Origin: an uncultured Pelagibacteraceae bacterium
GTDB taxonomy: Bacteria > Pseudomonadota > Alphaproteobacteria > Pelagibacterales > Pelagibacteraceae
Direction: 5' to 3'
Assembly: GCA_902569105.1 (NCBI GenBank)
Contig: CACFTE010000002.1
Span: 1 to 64,000 of the forward strand
Length of the DNA stretch: 64,000 nt
Each line of letters opens with the position of its first letter. Position 1 is the first letter of the stretch. The position numbers and the translations under genes are program-made. Under the pieces are notes generated by a model. That model was not told the DNA's origin. It searched no databases and saw only the letters and a program-made list of their open reading frames with translations. Shown piece by piece: positions 50,761-57,772 of the stretch.

Positions 50761-52015
50761 AATTTTGAATTGTAAAAATAAAAATTATAAAAAAAAATTA
50801 ATAGATTTTCTTGAAATAAGAAGATCCAGAAGATCAACAAATACGTCAATAGCATCAAAGATATTAGAGGATGTTAAAAAAAAAAAACTTAAAGCAGTTA
50901 TAAAATATGAGAAGCGCTTTTCAAACAATAAAAAAGTTTATGCATCAATAAATGAGATTAACAAGACAATTAAAAATTTAGATCCAAAAATAAAAAGAGC
51001 AATCGATTTTGCTTATTCAAGAATACTAAAATTTCATACATTACAAAAACCAAAAGATATTAAATATATTGATAGATATAATAATAAAATTTATTACAAA
51101 AATTTACCATTGCAATCAGTTGGGATTTATGTGCCAGCAAATTTGCCAAGTACACTTTTAATGTGTGCTATACCTGCTCAAATTTCTAAAGTTAAGAAAA
51201 TTATAGTTGCAAATCCTAGGGTAAATGGAAAACTTAATCCTGCAGTCATGTACGCAGCAAAAAAATGTGGGGTATCTAATATAATAACTTGTGGAGGTGC
51301 ACAAGCAATTGGTAATTTAGTTTATATTCAGAAAGTAAATAAAGTAGTTGGACCAGGATCAGATATAACAGCAGAAGCAAAACGTTTAGTTTTTGGTGCA
51401 GTTGGAATTGATGGTATCGCGGGCCCTAGTGAAATATTAGTTCTTGCAGATAAAAAAACAGATATTAATGAAATAGGTACATCTATTGTTGGACAAGCAG
51501 AACATGGAACTGAAAGTCAGTGTATTTTAGTGACGAAGCAAAAAGAAATTATTAATAGGGTTAAAAAAAACGTCCTATCAAATTTAGTTAAATTACCAAG
51601 AAAGAAGATTGCCATAAAAAGTTTAAAAAAACATGGATTAATTATTTTATGTCAAAATGATAATCAAATTATTGAGGTAATTAATGAAATAGCTCCTGAA
51701 CACTTGGAATTAAATGTAAGTAATTATAAAAAATATATTAATCGTATAATAAATGCAGGATCAGTATGTGTTGGAAGGTACACTCCTATGGCTGTAACAG
51801 ATTATAATTCTGGTAGCCAACACACTCTCCCAACTCTTGGTAGTTCAAAATATTCTTCTGGTTTAAATGTGAGTGATTTTTATAAAAAAATAAGCTATGT
51901 AAACCTCTCAAAAAAAGGTGTTGCAAAAATTGGGAAATTTGCGATACATCTCAGTGATTTTGAAGAGCTAAAAGCTCATTCAAAATCAATAATGTCTAGA
52001 ATAAGGAGTAAATAA
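50753..52015 (+). CDS. hisD: Histidinol dehydrogenase
   Basis: This 420-residue enzyme has [35 protein letters not shown], the zinc-linked [12 protein letters not shown], and the C-terminal APEHLELN and [12 protein letters not shown]. It performs the last two oxidation steps of histidine synthesis. It is separate from hisS-hisZ-hisG by about 0.7 kb, with tRNA-Phe and cspA in between. Confidence 0.96.
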   Translation: MIKILNCKNKNYKKKLIDFLEIRRSRRSTNTSIASKILEDVKKKKLKAVIKYEKRFSNNKKVYASINEINKTIKNLDPKIKRAIDFAYSRILKFHTLQKPKDIKYIDRYNNKIYYKNLPLQSVGIYVPANLPSTLLMCAIPAQISKVKKIIVANPRVNGKLNPAVMYAAKKCGVSNIITCGGAQAIGNLVYIQKVNKVVGPGSDITAEAKRLVFGAVGIDGIAGPSEILVLADKKTDINEIGTSIVGQAEHGTESQCILVTKQKEIINRVKKNVLSNLVKLPRKKIAIKSLKKHGLIILCQNDNQIIEVINEIAPEHLELNVSNYKKYINRIINAGSVCVGRYTPMAVTDYNSGSQHTLPTLGSSKYSSGLNVSDFYKKISYVNLSKKGVAKIGKFAIHLSDFEELKAHSKSIMSRIRSK

Positions 52016-52017
52016 AT

Positions 52018-52233
52018 TTGGTAAAACAGGATACTTTAACTTTTGATGGAGTAGTAAAAGATTTATTACCCAATGCAATGTTTAGAGTAGAACTTTCGAA
52101 CGGGCATATGATTACGGCACACACTGCCGGTAAATTAAGAAAAAATCGTATAAGAGTTCTCCAAGGAGATAAAGTTACAGTAGAAATGACTCCTTATGAC
52201 TTAACAAAAGGTCGGATAATATTTCGATCTTAA
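52018..52233 (+). CDS. infA: Translation initiation factor IF-1
   Basis: This is a 71-residue OB-fold protein with [31 protein letters not shown] and [17 protein letters not shown], a complete IF-1. The start is TTG at 52018, 3 bases after the hisD stop. No in-frame ATG lies where the N-terminus should be, so a TTG start is well supported. Together with the GTG of infC, two initiation factors here use non-AUG starts. Confidence 0.95.
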   Translation: MVKQDTLTFDGVVKDLLPNAMFRVELSNGHMITAHTAGKLRKNRIRVLQGDKVTVEMTPYDLTKGRIIFRS

Positions 52234-52236
52234 CAA

Positions 52237-52311
52237 GGCCTTGTAGCTCAGTAGTAGAGCAGTACCCTGAAAAGGTATGTGTCGTAAGTGCGATTCTTAC
52301 CAAGGCCACCA
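52237..52311 (+). tRNA. tRNA-Phe (anticodon GAA)
   Basis: The acceptor stem GGCCTTG (52237-52243) pairs with CAAGGCC (52301-52307). The discriminator is A and CCA is encoded. The anticodon loop CTGAAAA gives GAA at 52269-52271. It starts only 3 bases after the infA stop, so it is probably cut from the same transcript. Confidence 0.96.
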
Positions 52312-52360
52312 GCCAAAATAACTTCTTGAATAAATTTTAAAAATACATTAACAAACGCTC

Positions 52361-52377
52361 AAGCTAAATTTTAGCTT
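52361..52377. promoter_or_regulatory. Perfect palindrome upstream of the cold-shock gene
   Basis: AAGCTAAA-t-TTTAGCTT is a perfect 8+1+8 inverted repeat 29 bases before the csp ATG. It could be an operator. With a one-base spacer it would be strained as an RNA hairpin but could open a few pairs. Cold-shock leaders often carry temperature-responsive structure. Confidence 0.4.
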
Positions 52378-52405
52378 AATTAATAACAAAGAAGAAAGAG
52401 TAAAA

Positions 52406-52615
52406 ATGAGTCTAAAAGGAAAAGTCAAGTGGTACAACTCTAAGAAAGGGTATGGATTTCTTGAGCGTGAAGATAAAGAAAAAGATGTGTTCGTACATGC
52501 GAGCGCAGTTAGAGATGCAGGTTTAAAATTCTTAAACGAAGGTGACGAACTTACTTTCGATGTAGAGGATGCAGAAAAAGGTCCTGCGGCTGTTAACTTA
52601 CAAAAAACGTCGTAA
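52406..52615 (+). CDS. Cold-shock domain protein
   Basis: This 69-residue protein is a single cold-shock domain. It begins MSLKGKVKWYNSKKGYGFLE, which includes RNP1 as KGYGFLE, and carries RNP2 as DVFVHASAV. It binds single-stranded RNA or DNA and melts RNA structure. It has a free-standing leader of about 95 bases after tRNA-Phe and an AG-rich ribosome site (AGAAGAAAGAG). It ends with QKTS and is followed by a hairpin. Confidence 0.94.
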   Translation: MSLKGKVKWYNSKKGYGFLEREDKEKDVFVHASAVRDAGLKFLNEGDELTFDVEDAEKGPAAVNLQKTS

Positions 52616-52633
52616 ATCTTAATCATCATTATT

Positions 52634-52684
52634 ATTGTATAGGGATATATTGGTAAAACTTTACCATTATTGTTCCTATACAAT
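52634..52684 (+). terminator. Nested hairpin 3' of the cold-shock gene
   Basis: ATTGTATAGG (52634-52643) pairs perfectly with CCTATACAAT (52675-52684). Inside, TGGTAAA (52651-52657) pairs with TTTACCA (52660-52666) across two bases. There is no T-run after the outer stem, so it is not a classical intrinsic terminator. It may protect the 3' end of the csp mRNA or help stop transcription. Confidence 0.45.
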
Positions 52685-52725
52685 TCAGCCTTGAATTTTT
52701 AATTTAAAGTGTTAATTACTCACCA

Positions 52726-52800
52726 ATGATTAAAAAAATTAATAATTATAATTCTTCTCACAGACATCATTTTCATGCTGGCTGCACGCTAGCTATTTAA
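52726..52800 (+). CDS. Candidate histidine leader peptide (24 residues)
   Basis: An ATG at 52726 opens 24 codons ending in TAA at 52800. The middle reads SSHRHHFHAGC, with four His codons out of six (52759-52776). It lies just before tRNA-His and the hisS-hisZ-hisG genes, exactly where a histidine attenuation peptide would be expected. A hairpin (GCTGGC/GCTAGC, 52777-52793) starts directly after the last His codon and is followed by a T-rich stretch. There is no strong ribosome site, so the call depends on the His cluster and the context. Confidence 0.55.
   Translation: MIKKINNYNSSHRHHFHAGCTLAI
52777..52793 (+). promoter_or_regulatory. Attenuator-like hairpin after the His codons
   Basis: GCTGGC (52777-52782) and GCTAGC (52788-52793) form a 6-bp stem with one G-U pair and a five-base loop, GC-rich for this genome. 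TATTTAATCATTTT follows. A ribosome stalled on the His codons would cover the 5' arm and block folding. Confidence 0.45.
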
Positions 52801-52852
52801 TCATTTTAAAAATTTAAATTTAACAATTATTAGTATAAAACAGTGAAAGGAA

Positions 52853-52927
52853 GCTGCCGTCGTATAATAGTTATTACTCCCGCCTGTGGAGCGGGCTATC
52901 TTGGTGCGATTCCAAGCGGCAGTACCA
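52853..52927 (+). tRNA. tRNA-His (anticodon GTG), without encoded G-1
   Basis: The acceptor stem GCTGCCG (52853-52859) pairs with CGGCAGT (52917-52923), with G1-U72 as a wobble. The discriminator is A73 and CCA is encoded (52925-52927). The anticodon loop CTGTGGA gives GTG at 52886-52888. The base before G1 is A, so the usual extra G-1 of tRNA-His is not encoded. With A73 this matches the known alphaproteobacterial loss of G-1. A TATAAA at 52834-52839 could be its own -10 box. Confidence 0.95.
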
Positions 52928-52930
52928 AAA

Positions 52931-54319
52931 ATGAAAAAAGAAAACAATTTAATACCCAGTCTTCCTAAAGGATTTAAAGATAGATGGGGAAAAGAATTAG
53001 CTTTAAAAAAAAAGTTATTAAAAATCATTGAAGCTAATTTTACAAAATATGGATTTTTACCATTGGAAACTTCTCCAATGGAAATCAGTGAAAATATAGG
53101 ATCATTTCTTGCAGATGATGATACCAACCCTATGTCTGATGTATTTACATTCAATGATGAAAAAGAATCCTTAACCCTCAGATATGATATGAGCGCACCT
53201 CTGGCAAGATTCGTGGCTCAAAACTATAGAGATCTAACATTTCCATATAAAAGATATACTTTTGGCGATGTCTTCAGAAGAGAAAAACCAGATAGTGCAA
53301 GATATAGATCTTTCATGCAGTTTGATGCAGACATCATTGGCAATGTAAATGAAGGACAGGCAGATGCTGAAATTTGTAATATTATTTCTGATACTTTTTT
53401 TAACTGTGGACTTAAATCAGATCAATTTACAATAAATGTTTCTAACAGAAAGATTGTTCAAGGACTTATTTCTGAACTTAAAATAACGAACGAGCAAGAA
53501 CTAAAAGTTATTAGAGCAATTGATAAGTTAGAAAGAATTGGAATAGATGGTGTTAAAGATCTTCTTCAAAAAGAGAGAAAAGATGAGAGTGGAGCAATAA
53601 CTAAAGGTGCAAACTTAACTAATGAGCAAACATCCCAAATTATTGAATTCTTAAAGATAAAAGATATTAAATCATTGAAATCAAATATCAAAAACAACAT
53701 ATCTCAAGAGGGAATTAATGAGATAGAAGAGCTATTTAATATTTTATCTAAAGGAAATTTCTCAAATCAGATTAAAACTAATTTCAATATTGTCAGAGGG
53801 CTAGCTTATTATTCTGGTTTTTGTGTTGAGACAAATTTAAATTTTAAAGGAAAAAATACTCAAGGAAAAGAAATCGATATTGGTTCTTGTGCATCAGGTG
53901 GTAGGTACAATTCTCTTATTAAAAGATTTAAAGGCGTTGATTTTAAAGGAACAGGTATGTCAATAGGTGTAGACAGGTTAGTTTTTGCTTTAAATCAATT
54001 AGATCAGTTTAAAGAAGATGACAGTAACAATATTCTAGTTTGTGTTTTAGATCCAAACTATATGGATCAATATTATAAAATAGTAAACGAACTGAGAGAA
54101 AATAATATTAATTCTGAAATATACCTAGACTCTTCCAAAAATCTTAAAAAACAATTAACTTATGCGGATAAAAAAGGTTGCTCTCTTGCAATTATTTGTG
54201 GCCAAGAAGAAATTGAGAAGGGCAGAATAACAATTAAGAAATTAAAATCTAAAAAAGAAAACGATCAAATATCAATCAGTTCAAAAAATTTAATAAATGA
54301 AATCAAGAAACTTATTTAA
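52931..54319 (+). CDS. hisS: Histidyl-tRNA synthetase
   Basis: This 462-residue class II synthetase has LPKGFKDRWGKEL, motif 2 as RYTFGDVFRREKPDSARYRSF, and motif 3 as GTGMSIGVDRLVFAL. Between them are RGLAYYSGFCVE and the CASGGRYNSLIKRF loop. It is the divergent alphaproteobacterial type expected for a tRNA-His lacking G-1. I set the start at the ATG at 52931, only 3 bases after the tRNA-His CCA; a start at 52886 would lie inside the tRNA. There is no room for a ribosome site, so translation may begin on a nearly leaderless mRNA after tRNA release. It overlaps hisZ by 23 bases. Confidence 0.94.
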   Translation: MKKENNLIPSLPKGFKDRWGKELALKKKLLKIIEANFTKYGFLPLETSPMEISENIGSFLADDDTNPMSDVFTFNDEKESLTLRYDMSAPLARFVAQNYRDLTFPYKRYTFGDVFRREKPDSARYRSFMQFDADIIGNVNEGQADAEICNIISDTFFNCGLKSDQFTINVSNRKIVQGLISELKITNEQELKVIRAIDKLERIGIDGVKDLLQKERKDESGAITKGANLTNEQTSQIIEFLKIKDIKSLKSNIKNNISQEGINEIEELFNILSKGNFSNQIKTNFNIVRGLAYYSGFCVETNLNFKGKNTQGKEIDIGSCASGGRYNSLIKRFKGVDFKGTGMSIGVDRLVFALNQLDQFKEDDSNNILVCVLDPNYMDQYYKIVNELRENNINSEIYLDSSKNLKKQLTYADKKGCSLAIICGQEEIEKGRITIKKLKSKKENDQISISSKNLINEIKKLI

Positions 54320-55334
54320 AATTCTTAAGTCCAAAGGGTTTAAGAATATTGAGTTAGACAATATAATAGAGTCAAAATATGTTCTTAAAAGATCAGGAGG
54401 AAGTTATAGACAATTTCTGTTTTCTTTTTATGATCAGAACTTAAAAGAATGGTCATTAGTACCTGATTTATCTGTTAGCAGTGTTGTTAAGTTTATTCAG
54501 AATAAAATTAAGTCAAAAACTAAATGGTTTTATACCGGAGAGGCTTACCGTAAACAAAATAAAAACTATAACTCTCCCATAATTAATCAGACTGGATTTG
54601 AAATTTTCGCTTCTAATGACAAATTTAAAGATGATAAAGAGATAATTCAAACATCTATTGAAATATTTAAAAAATCAAATTTTAAAATAGGTGAATTAAA
54701 TATAAGCAACATTGAAATATTTAATGCATTAGTAAATAGACTAACACTAGCAAGGCGCTGGAAGGACAGGATAAAAAGACATTTTTGTAGAGAAGTATAT
54801 TTTAATCAATTATTAAAAAAACTTTCTAGTAGTTCAGATATAGATCCTGTTGCTGTTGAGAAAGATAAAAAAATTGCTGAAAAATTAAGAAAGCAAAATC
54901 TTAACACTTTATATTCCGGTAGAACACTTAAAGATATTTTAGAACGTTTTGATTTAAAAAATTATAAAGAACCAAGATCTGGAACAGATAAAAAAAATGT
55001 TAAAATTATAAAAGAGTATCTTAAAATTTCCTGTCCAATAGAGAAAGCCACAGTTACATTAAACAAGTTTTTTAAAAAAAATAAGTTAAATTTATTTATT
55101 AGTGATGACTATTTTCCTGTAATTGTTAATAAAAGTTTAAGAATAAAATTTTCAACAAATATAAATCGATCTCTCGAGTATTATTCAGGAATGGTTTTTA
55201 ATATTTCGGTTAATAAAAAGGGTAAAAAAAGTGTGCTAGTATCAGGAGGTCGTTACGATGGATTGCTAAAAAATCTTGGAAGTAAAAAAGATACATCAGC
55301 GGTTGGTGCAGCTATTGATATGAGTTTATTATGA
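54297..55334 (+). CDS. hisZ: ATP phosphoribosyltransferase regulatory subunit
   Basis: This 345-residue protein is a HisRS-like paralogue without the full catalytic motifs. It shows VLKRSGGSYRQFLFSF, WFYTGEAYRKQN, LEYYSGMVFNI and VLVSGGRYDGLLKNLG. It pairs with the short form of HisG, which follows with a 4-base overlap, and makes the enzyme sensitive to histidine. The hisS-hisZ-hisG order occurs in other alphaproteobacteria. Confidence 0.92.
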   Translation: MKSRNLFKILKSKGFKNIELDNIIESKYVLKRSGGSYRQFLFSFYDQNLKEWSLVPDLSVSSVVKFIQNKIKSKTKWFYTGEAYRKQNKNYNSPIINQTGFEIFASNDKFKDDKEIIQTSIEIFKKSNFKIGELNISNIEIFNALVNRLTLARRWKDRIKRHFCREVYFNQLLKKLSSSSDIDPVAVEKDKKIAEKLRKQNLNTLYSGRTLKDILERFDLKNYKEPRSGTDKKNVKIIKEYLKISCPIEKATVTLNKFFKKNKLNLFISDDYFPVIVNKSLRIKFSTNINRSLEYYSGMVFNISVNKKGKKSVLVSGGRYDGLLKNLGSKKDTSAVGAAIDMSLL

Positions 55335-56011
55335 AAAATGAAATATTAAACATTGCTACTTTATCCAAAGGCCGTTTAAAGGATCAGGCTGAAAAAGTTT
55401 TTAAAAAAAATGGTTTAAAAATTATTTCAAAATCAGAAAGATCATTAATTGGATCAATCAAGGGGTTTCCTAATGTTCGTGTAATGTATATGAATGCGAC
55501 AGAAATTATTGAAGCTTTAGGAAAAGGCGTTTGTGCGATTGGGATTAGCGGAAAAGATCTATGGAGAGAAAGTGAGCCCAGCATTCAATCTAAAGTATCT
55601 TTAGTAAAAGAGTTTGAATGGGGAAAGTCTGATCTAGTAGTTGCTGTTCCAACTACTTGGATTGATTGTATAAATTCTGCAGATTTAGAGGAAATATCTT
55701 TTGAGTTTTTTAAAAAAAAGAAAAGACTAATGAGAGTTGCAACAAAATTTAAGAACCTCAGTAGAGATTGGTTTAATGAAAAAGGAATTACACAATATGA
55801 ACTTATTTCTTCTCTTGGAGCAACAGAAAACTCACATATAATTGGAAAATCAGATCTGATTGTTGATTTGAGCTCAACAGGTGAAACCTTGCGTCAAAAT
55901 AATTTAAAGATTATTGAAGTTATTTTAAAGTCATCTGCGTGTCTTTTTACTTCTAAAAAGTTAAAAAATAAAAAAGAGGTAAAAAAAATTGTAAAATTAC
56001 TTTCTAAATAA
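55331..56011 (+). CDS. hisG: ATP phosphoribosyltransferase, short form
   Basis: This 226-residue catalytic subunit has IATLSKGRLKDQAEKVF, a GISGKDLWRESEP segment, and the PRPP-binding region DLIVDLSSTGETLRQNNL. It lacks the C-terminal regulatory domain of the long form, which is consistent with dependence on HisZ. It performs the first step of histidine synthesis. Its stop lies 2 bases from the convergent end of the accessory operon. Confidence 0.95.
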   Translation: MKNEILNIATLSKGRLKDQAEKVFKKNGLKIISKSERSLIGSIKGFPNVRVMYMNATEIIEALGKGVCAIGISGKDLWRESEPSIQSKVSLVKEFEWGKSDLVVAVPTTWIDCINSADLEEISFEFFKKKKRLMRVATKFKNLSRDWFNEKGITQYELISSLGATENSHIIGKSDLIVDLSSTGETLRQNNLKIIEVILKSSACLFTSKKLKNKKEVKKIVKLLSK

Positions 56012-56013
56012 AT

Positions 56014-56214
56014 TTACTTTTTAATTCTTCCGTATTTATCTCTTTTAGACCATTTCTTTGCAGTTTTAATATTTACACTACCTTTTTTAGCAGCAGTATA
56101 ACCAAGCATATAAATTTTTGCTTGCTTAGTTGCGTCAGTTTTCGATAAACCTTTTTTTCTATAAGCTGAAATAACCTTTGATAATGTCATTTCTCTTTGT
56201 TTGATTGCTTTCAT
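56014..56214 (-). CDS. Small basic protein, last gene of the HerA-NurA operon
   Basis: This 66-residue protein (MKAIKQREMTLSKVISAYRK...) is Lys/Arg-rich, with a possible helix-turn-helix-sized stretch (SKVISAYRKKGLSKTDATKQA). No family is recognised. It follows the exported protein by 16 bases and is the last gene before the convergent hisG, with only 2 bases between stop codons. Confidence 0.55.
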   Translation of the reverse strand: MKAIKQREMTLSKVISAYRKKGLSKTDATKQAKIYMLGYTAAKKGSVNIKTAKKWSKRDKYGRIKK

Positions 56215-56230
56215 AATTAAAAACCTCAGT

Positions 56231-56692
56231 TTAATTACCTATCATATAATAAGGTTTAATAATCGTACACCATTCATTAGCATAGGCCATATCTGGTGTT
56301 ATTCCAATATCGGTATCTCTCCAGGGTCGTCTTTCATATAGATCAAATATTCTTATTTCCGGATAATCAATATTGGTGCCACCTGCAAACCAATACTCTA
56401 AAGTAGTTGCAAAATAAATGTTATGCCCCTGAATCATTTCACACTTTGATGCAAGATCAATAAAATTCCAAACTTTTGATATTTCATTAAATTTATTAGC
56501 CTTAGCGTCATACTCCCAAATTATGTCACCTCTTTCATATTGTTCTATGTAGATAAAATTTTCATTATCTAATTTATATATTCTCTCAATGTTTGCATCT
56601 TTATGAGGAATTTTTTTTATTTTTAATATTTCACTAGAGTGAGAAATTGTGAATTGGAATAATAATAGAAAAAATACAATAATTTTCTTCAT
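56231..56692 (-). CDS. Exported protein of unknown function
   Basis: This 153-residue protein begins with a signal peptide (KKIIVFFLLLFQFTISHS, cleavage near S-S-E). The mature part is Trp/Tyr-rich (VWNFIDLASKCEMIQGHNIYF, WFAGGTNIDYPEI) and has two cysteines that may form a disulfide. It lies 2 bases after the preceding gene in the operon. A secreted member is odd in a DNA-processing operon and may reflect a separate function. Confidence 0.62.
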   Translation of the reverse strand: MKKIIVFFLLLFQFTISHSSEILKIKKIPHKDANIERIYKLDNENFIYIEQYERGDIIWEYDAKANKFNEISKVWNFIDLASKCEMIQGHNIYFATTLEYWFAGGTNIDYPEIRIFDLYERRPWRDTDIGITPDMAYANEWCTIIKPYYMIGN

Positions 56693-56694
56693 TT

Positions 56695-56988
56695 CTATTT
56701 CTTATAATCGAAAAAATTTATGACATTATTTTGTTTATCTTTAACTTTATTCTTTATAATTTTTTTATTACCTTTACTTAAAGCTGATAAACCCATTGAA
56801 AATGCAGAGTCAGGCTCTGTGGTAGCTAAATGAATGAGACCATGTGCAATAGTATTGACCATTTCAAATTCATCAAATGTCATATTTTTGGAATTCTCAT
56901 TATTAATTGAACATGAAAAACCAGTTTCAGTAGGACTTAAATAAATTTTAATTGTTTTATTATTGTCTATTTCTGATCTAGTTTTCAT
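56695..56988 (-). CDS. Small protein of unknown function
   Basis: This 97-residue protein has an N-terminal strand-rich part (IKIYLSPTETGFSCSI). It continues with an acidic MTFDEFEMVNTIAHGLIHLA segment, then a basic tail. The family is not known to me. It overlaps the upstream gene by 11 bases, which supports it as a real gene of the operon. Confidence 0.58.
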   Translation of the reverse strand: MKTRSEIDNNKTIKIYLSPTETGFSCSINNENSKNMTFDEFEMVNTIAHGLIHLATTEPDSAFSMGLSALSKGNKKIIKNKVKDKQNNVINFFDYKK

Positions 56989-57283
56989 CTTTTTTAGTAC
57001 CTGTTGTAACCTTTATTGCGTTGTCTATAATTTCTTTTTCAAGTCTACTTAACTCAACAACATTTGACATCACTTCGCTGAGAGTTTCTTTTGAATTTTT
57101 TACCAAACTACCGGTATGCATTGTAAATCGAGTATAAGGTTTTTCGTTTGTAAGAATTGTTAATACATTCTGCTCTTTGTCATTTTTTCTAACTTTTATA
57201 TAAATACACCACTCACAAGCATCATCTGGATTTTGCTTTTCAAATTCTATTTCAAGAGCATCAGCTGTAATTAGTTTTCCCAT
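56978..57283 (-). CDS. Small protein of unknown function
   Basis: This 101-residue, acidic protein has a DDACEWCIYIKVRKND segment with a CxxC-like pair and a C-terminal helix (ELSRLEKEIIDNAIKV). There is no recognised family. Its start shares one base with the stop of the zinc-ribbon gene upstream, and its end overlaps the next start. Confidence 0.58.
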   Translation of the reverse strand: MGKLITADALEIEFEKQNPDDACEWCIYIKVRKNDKEQNVLTILTNEKPYTRFTMHTGSLVKNSKETLSEVMSNVVELSRLEKEIIDNAIKVTTGTKKDEN

Positions 57284-57471
57284 TAGTGCAAAGTCCTTTC
57301 AGTATTTTGTCGATTATGAATAATTTTATTCTCAACCTTACAAAATGTGCATTTCTCTTTTATTTCCTTACCAAGATGATAGGGGCCTACCTGGGCAATA
57401 TTTTTAATAACTTTCACCTCTCCAGTTCCTTGACAAGCAAAACATAAATTTTGATTATTTTTTGACATCAC
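57283..57471 (-). CDS. Small zinc-ribbon protein
   Basis: This 62-residue protein has a DnaJ-like CFACQGTGEV (CxxCxGxG) motif and, 25 residues later, CTFC. Together they could bind one zinc. The rest is short and polar. It starts 17 bases inside the membrane-protein gene; a second Met directly follows the first and may be the true start. Such ribbons often act as adaptors to nucleic acid or protein partners. Confidence 0.6.
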   Translation of the reverse strand: MMSKNNQNLCFACQGTGEVKVIKNIAQVGPYHLGKEIKEKCTFCKVENKIIHNRQNTERTLH

Positions 57472-57772
57472 CTTTGCCTTTTTCTTTGAAAGATTTAATT
57501 CTTAAATATTTATTAATTATAAAGTGTGCATCTATTAATGCGTGAACAACTAATATAAAAATTCCAATTTTTATTAGAAATAAATTTTCTAAAATAATTC
57601 CACCTGCTAAAAATAGACAGCCAGAATTTCCTATTACAAAAAATATGTTTCTTGATGAGAATGGAATTTTTCCATCTTTACCAAAAAAGTAAAATAATAA
57701 AGCAGCTTGAAATATAATCGTAATTTTAGCTGCAATTAACATTGCTTTTAATAAAACAGGATCTGATATCAA
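57455..57772 (-). CDS. Small integral membrane protein
   Basis: This 105-residue protein has about three hydrophobic helices (LKAMLIAAKITIIFQAALLF, NIFFVIGNSGCLFLAGGII and IKIGIFILVVHALIDAHFI), then a basic cytoplasmic tail. The start overlaps the HerA stop by 4 bases. No family is recognised. Small membrane proteins beside nuclease-ATPase pairs are often effectors in defence operons, but that is only an analogy. Confidence 0.6.
   Translation of the reverse strand: MISDPVLLKAMLIAAKITIIFQAALLFYFFGKDGKIPFSSRNIFFVIGNSGCLFLAGGIILENLFLIKIGIFILVVHALIDAHFIINKYLRIKSFKEKGKGDVKK

Noticed and set aside
52348..52683. A minus-strand frame over the cold-shock gene
   Set aside because: The plus-strand cold-shock domain is certain; the minus frame is a shadow.
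52801..53154. A minus-strand frame covering tRNA-His and the start of hisS
   Set aside because: It runs across a tRNA and a conserved gene, so it is not coding.
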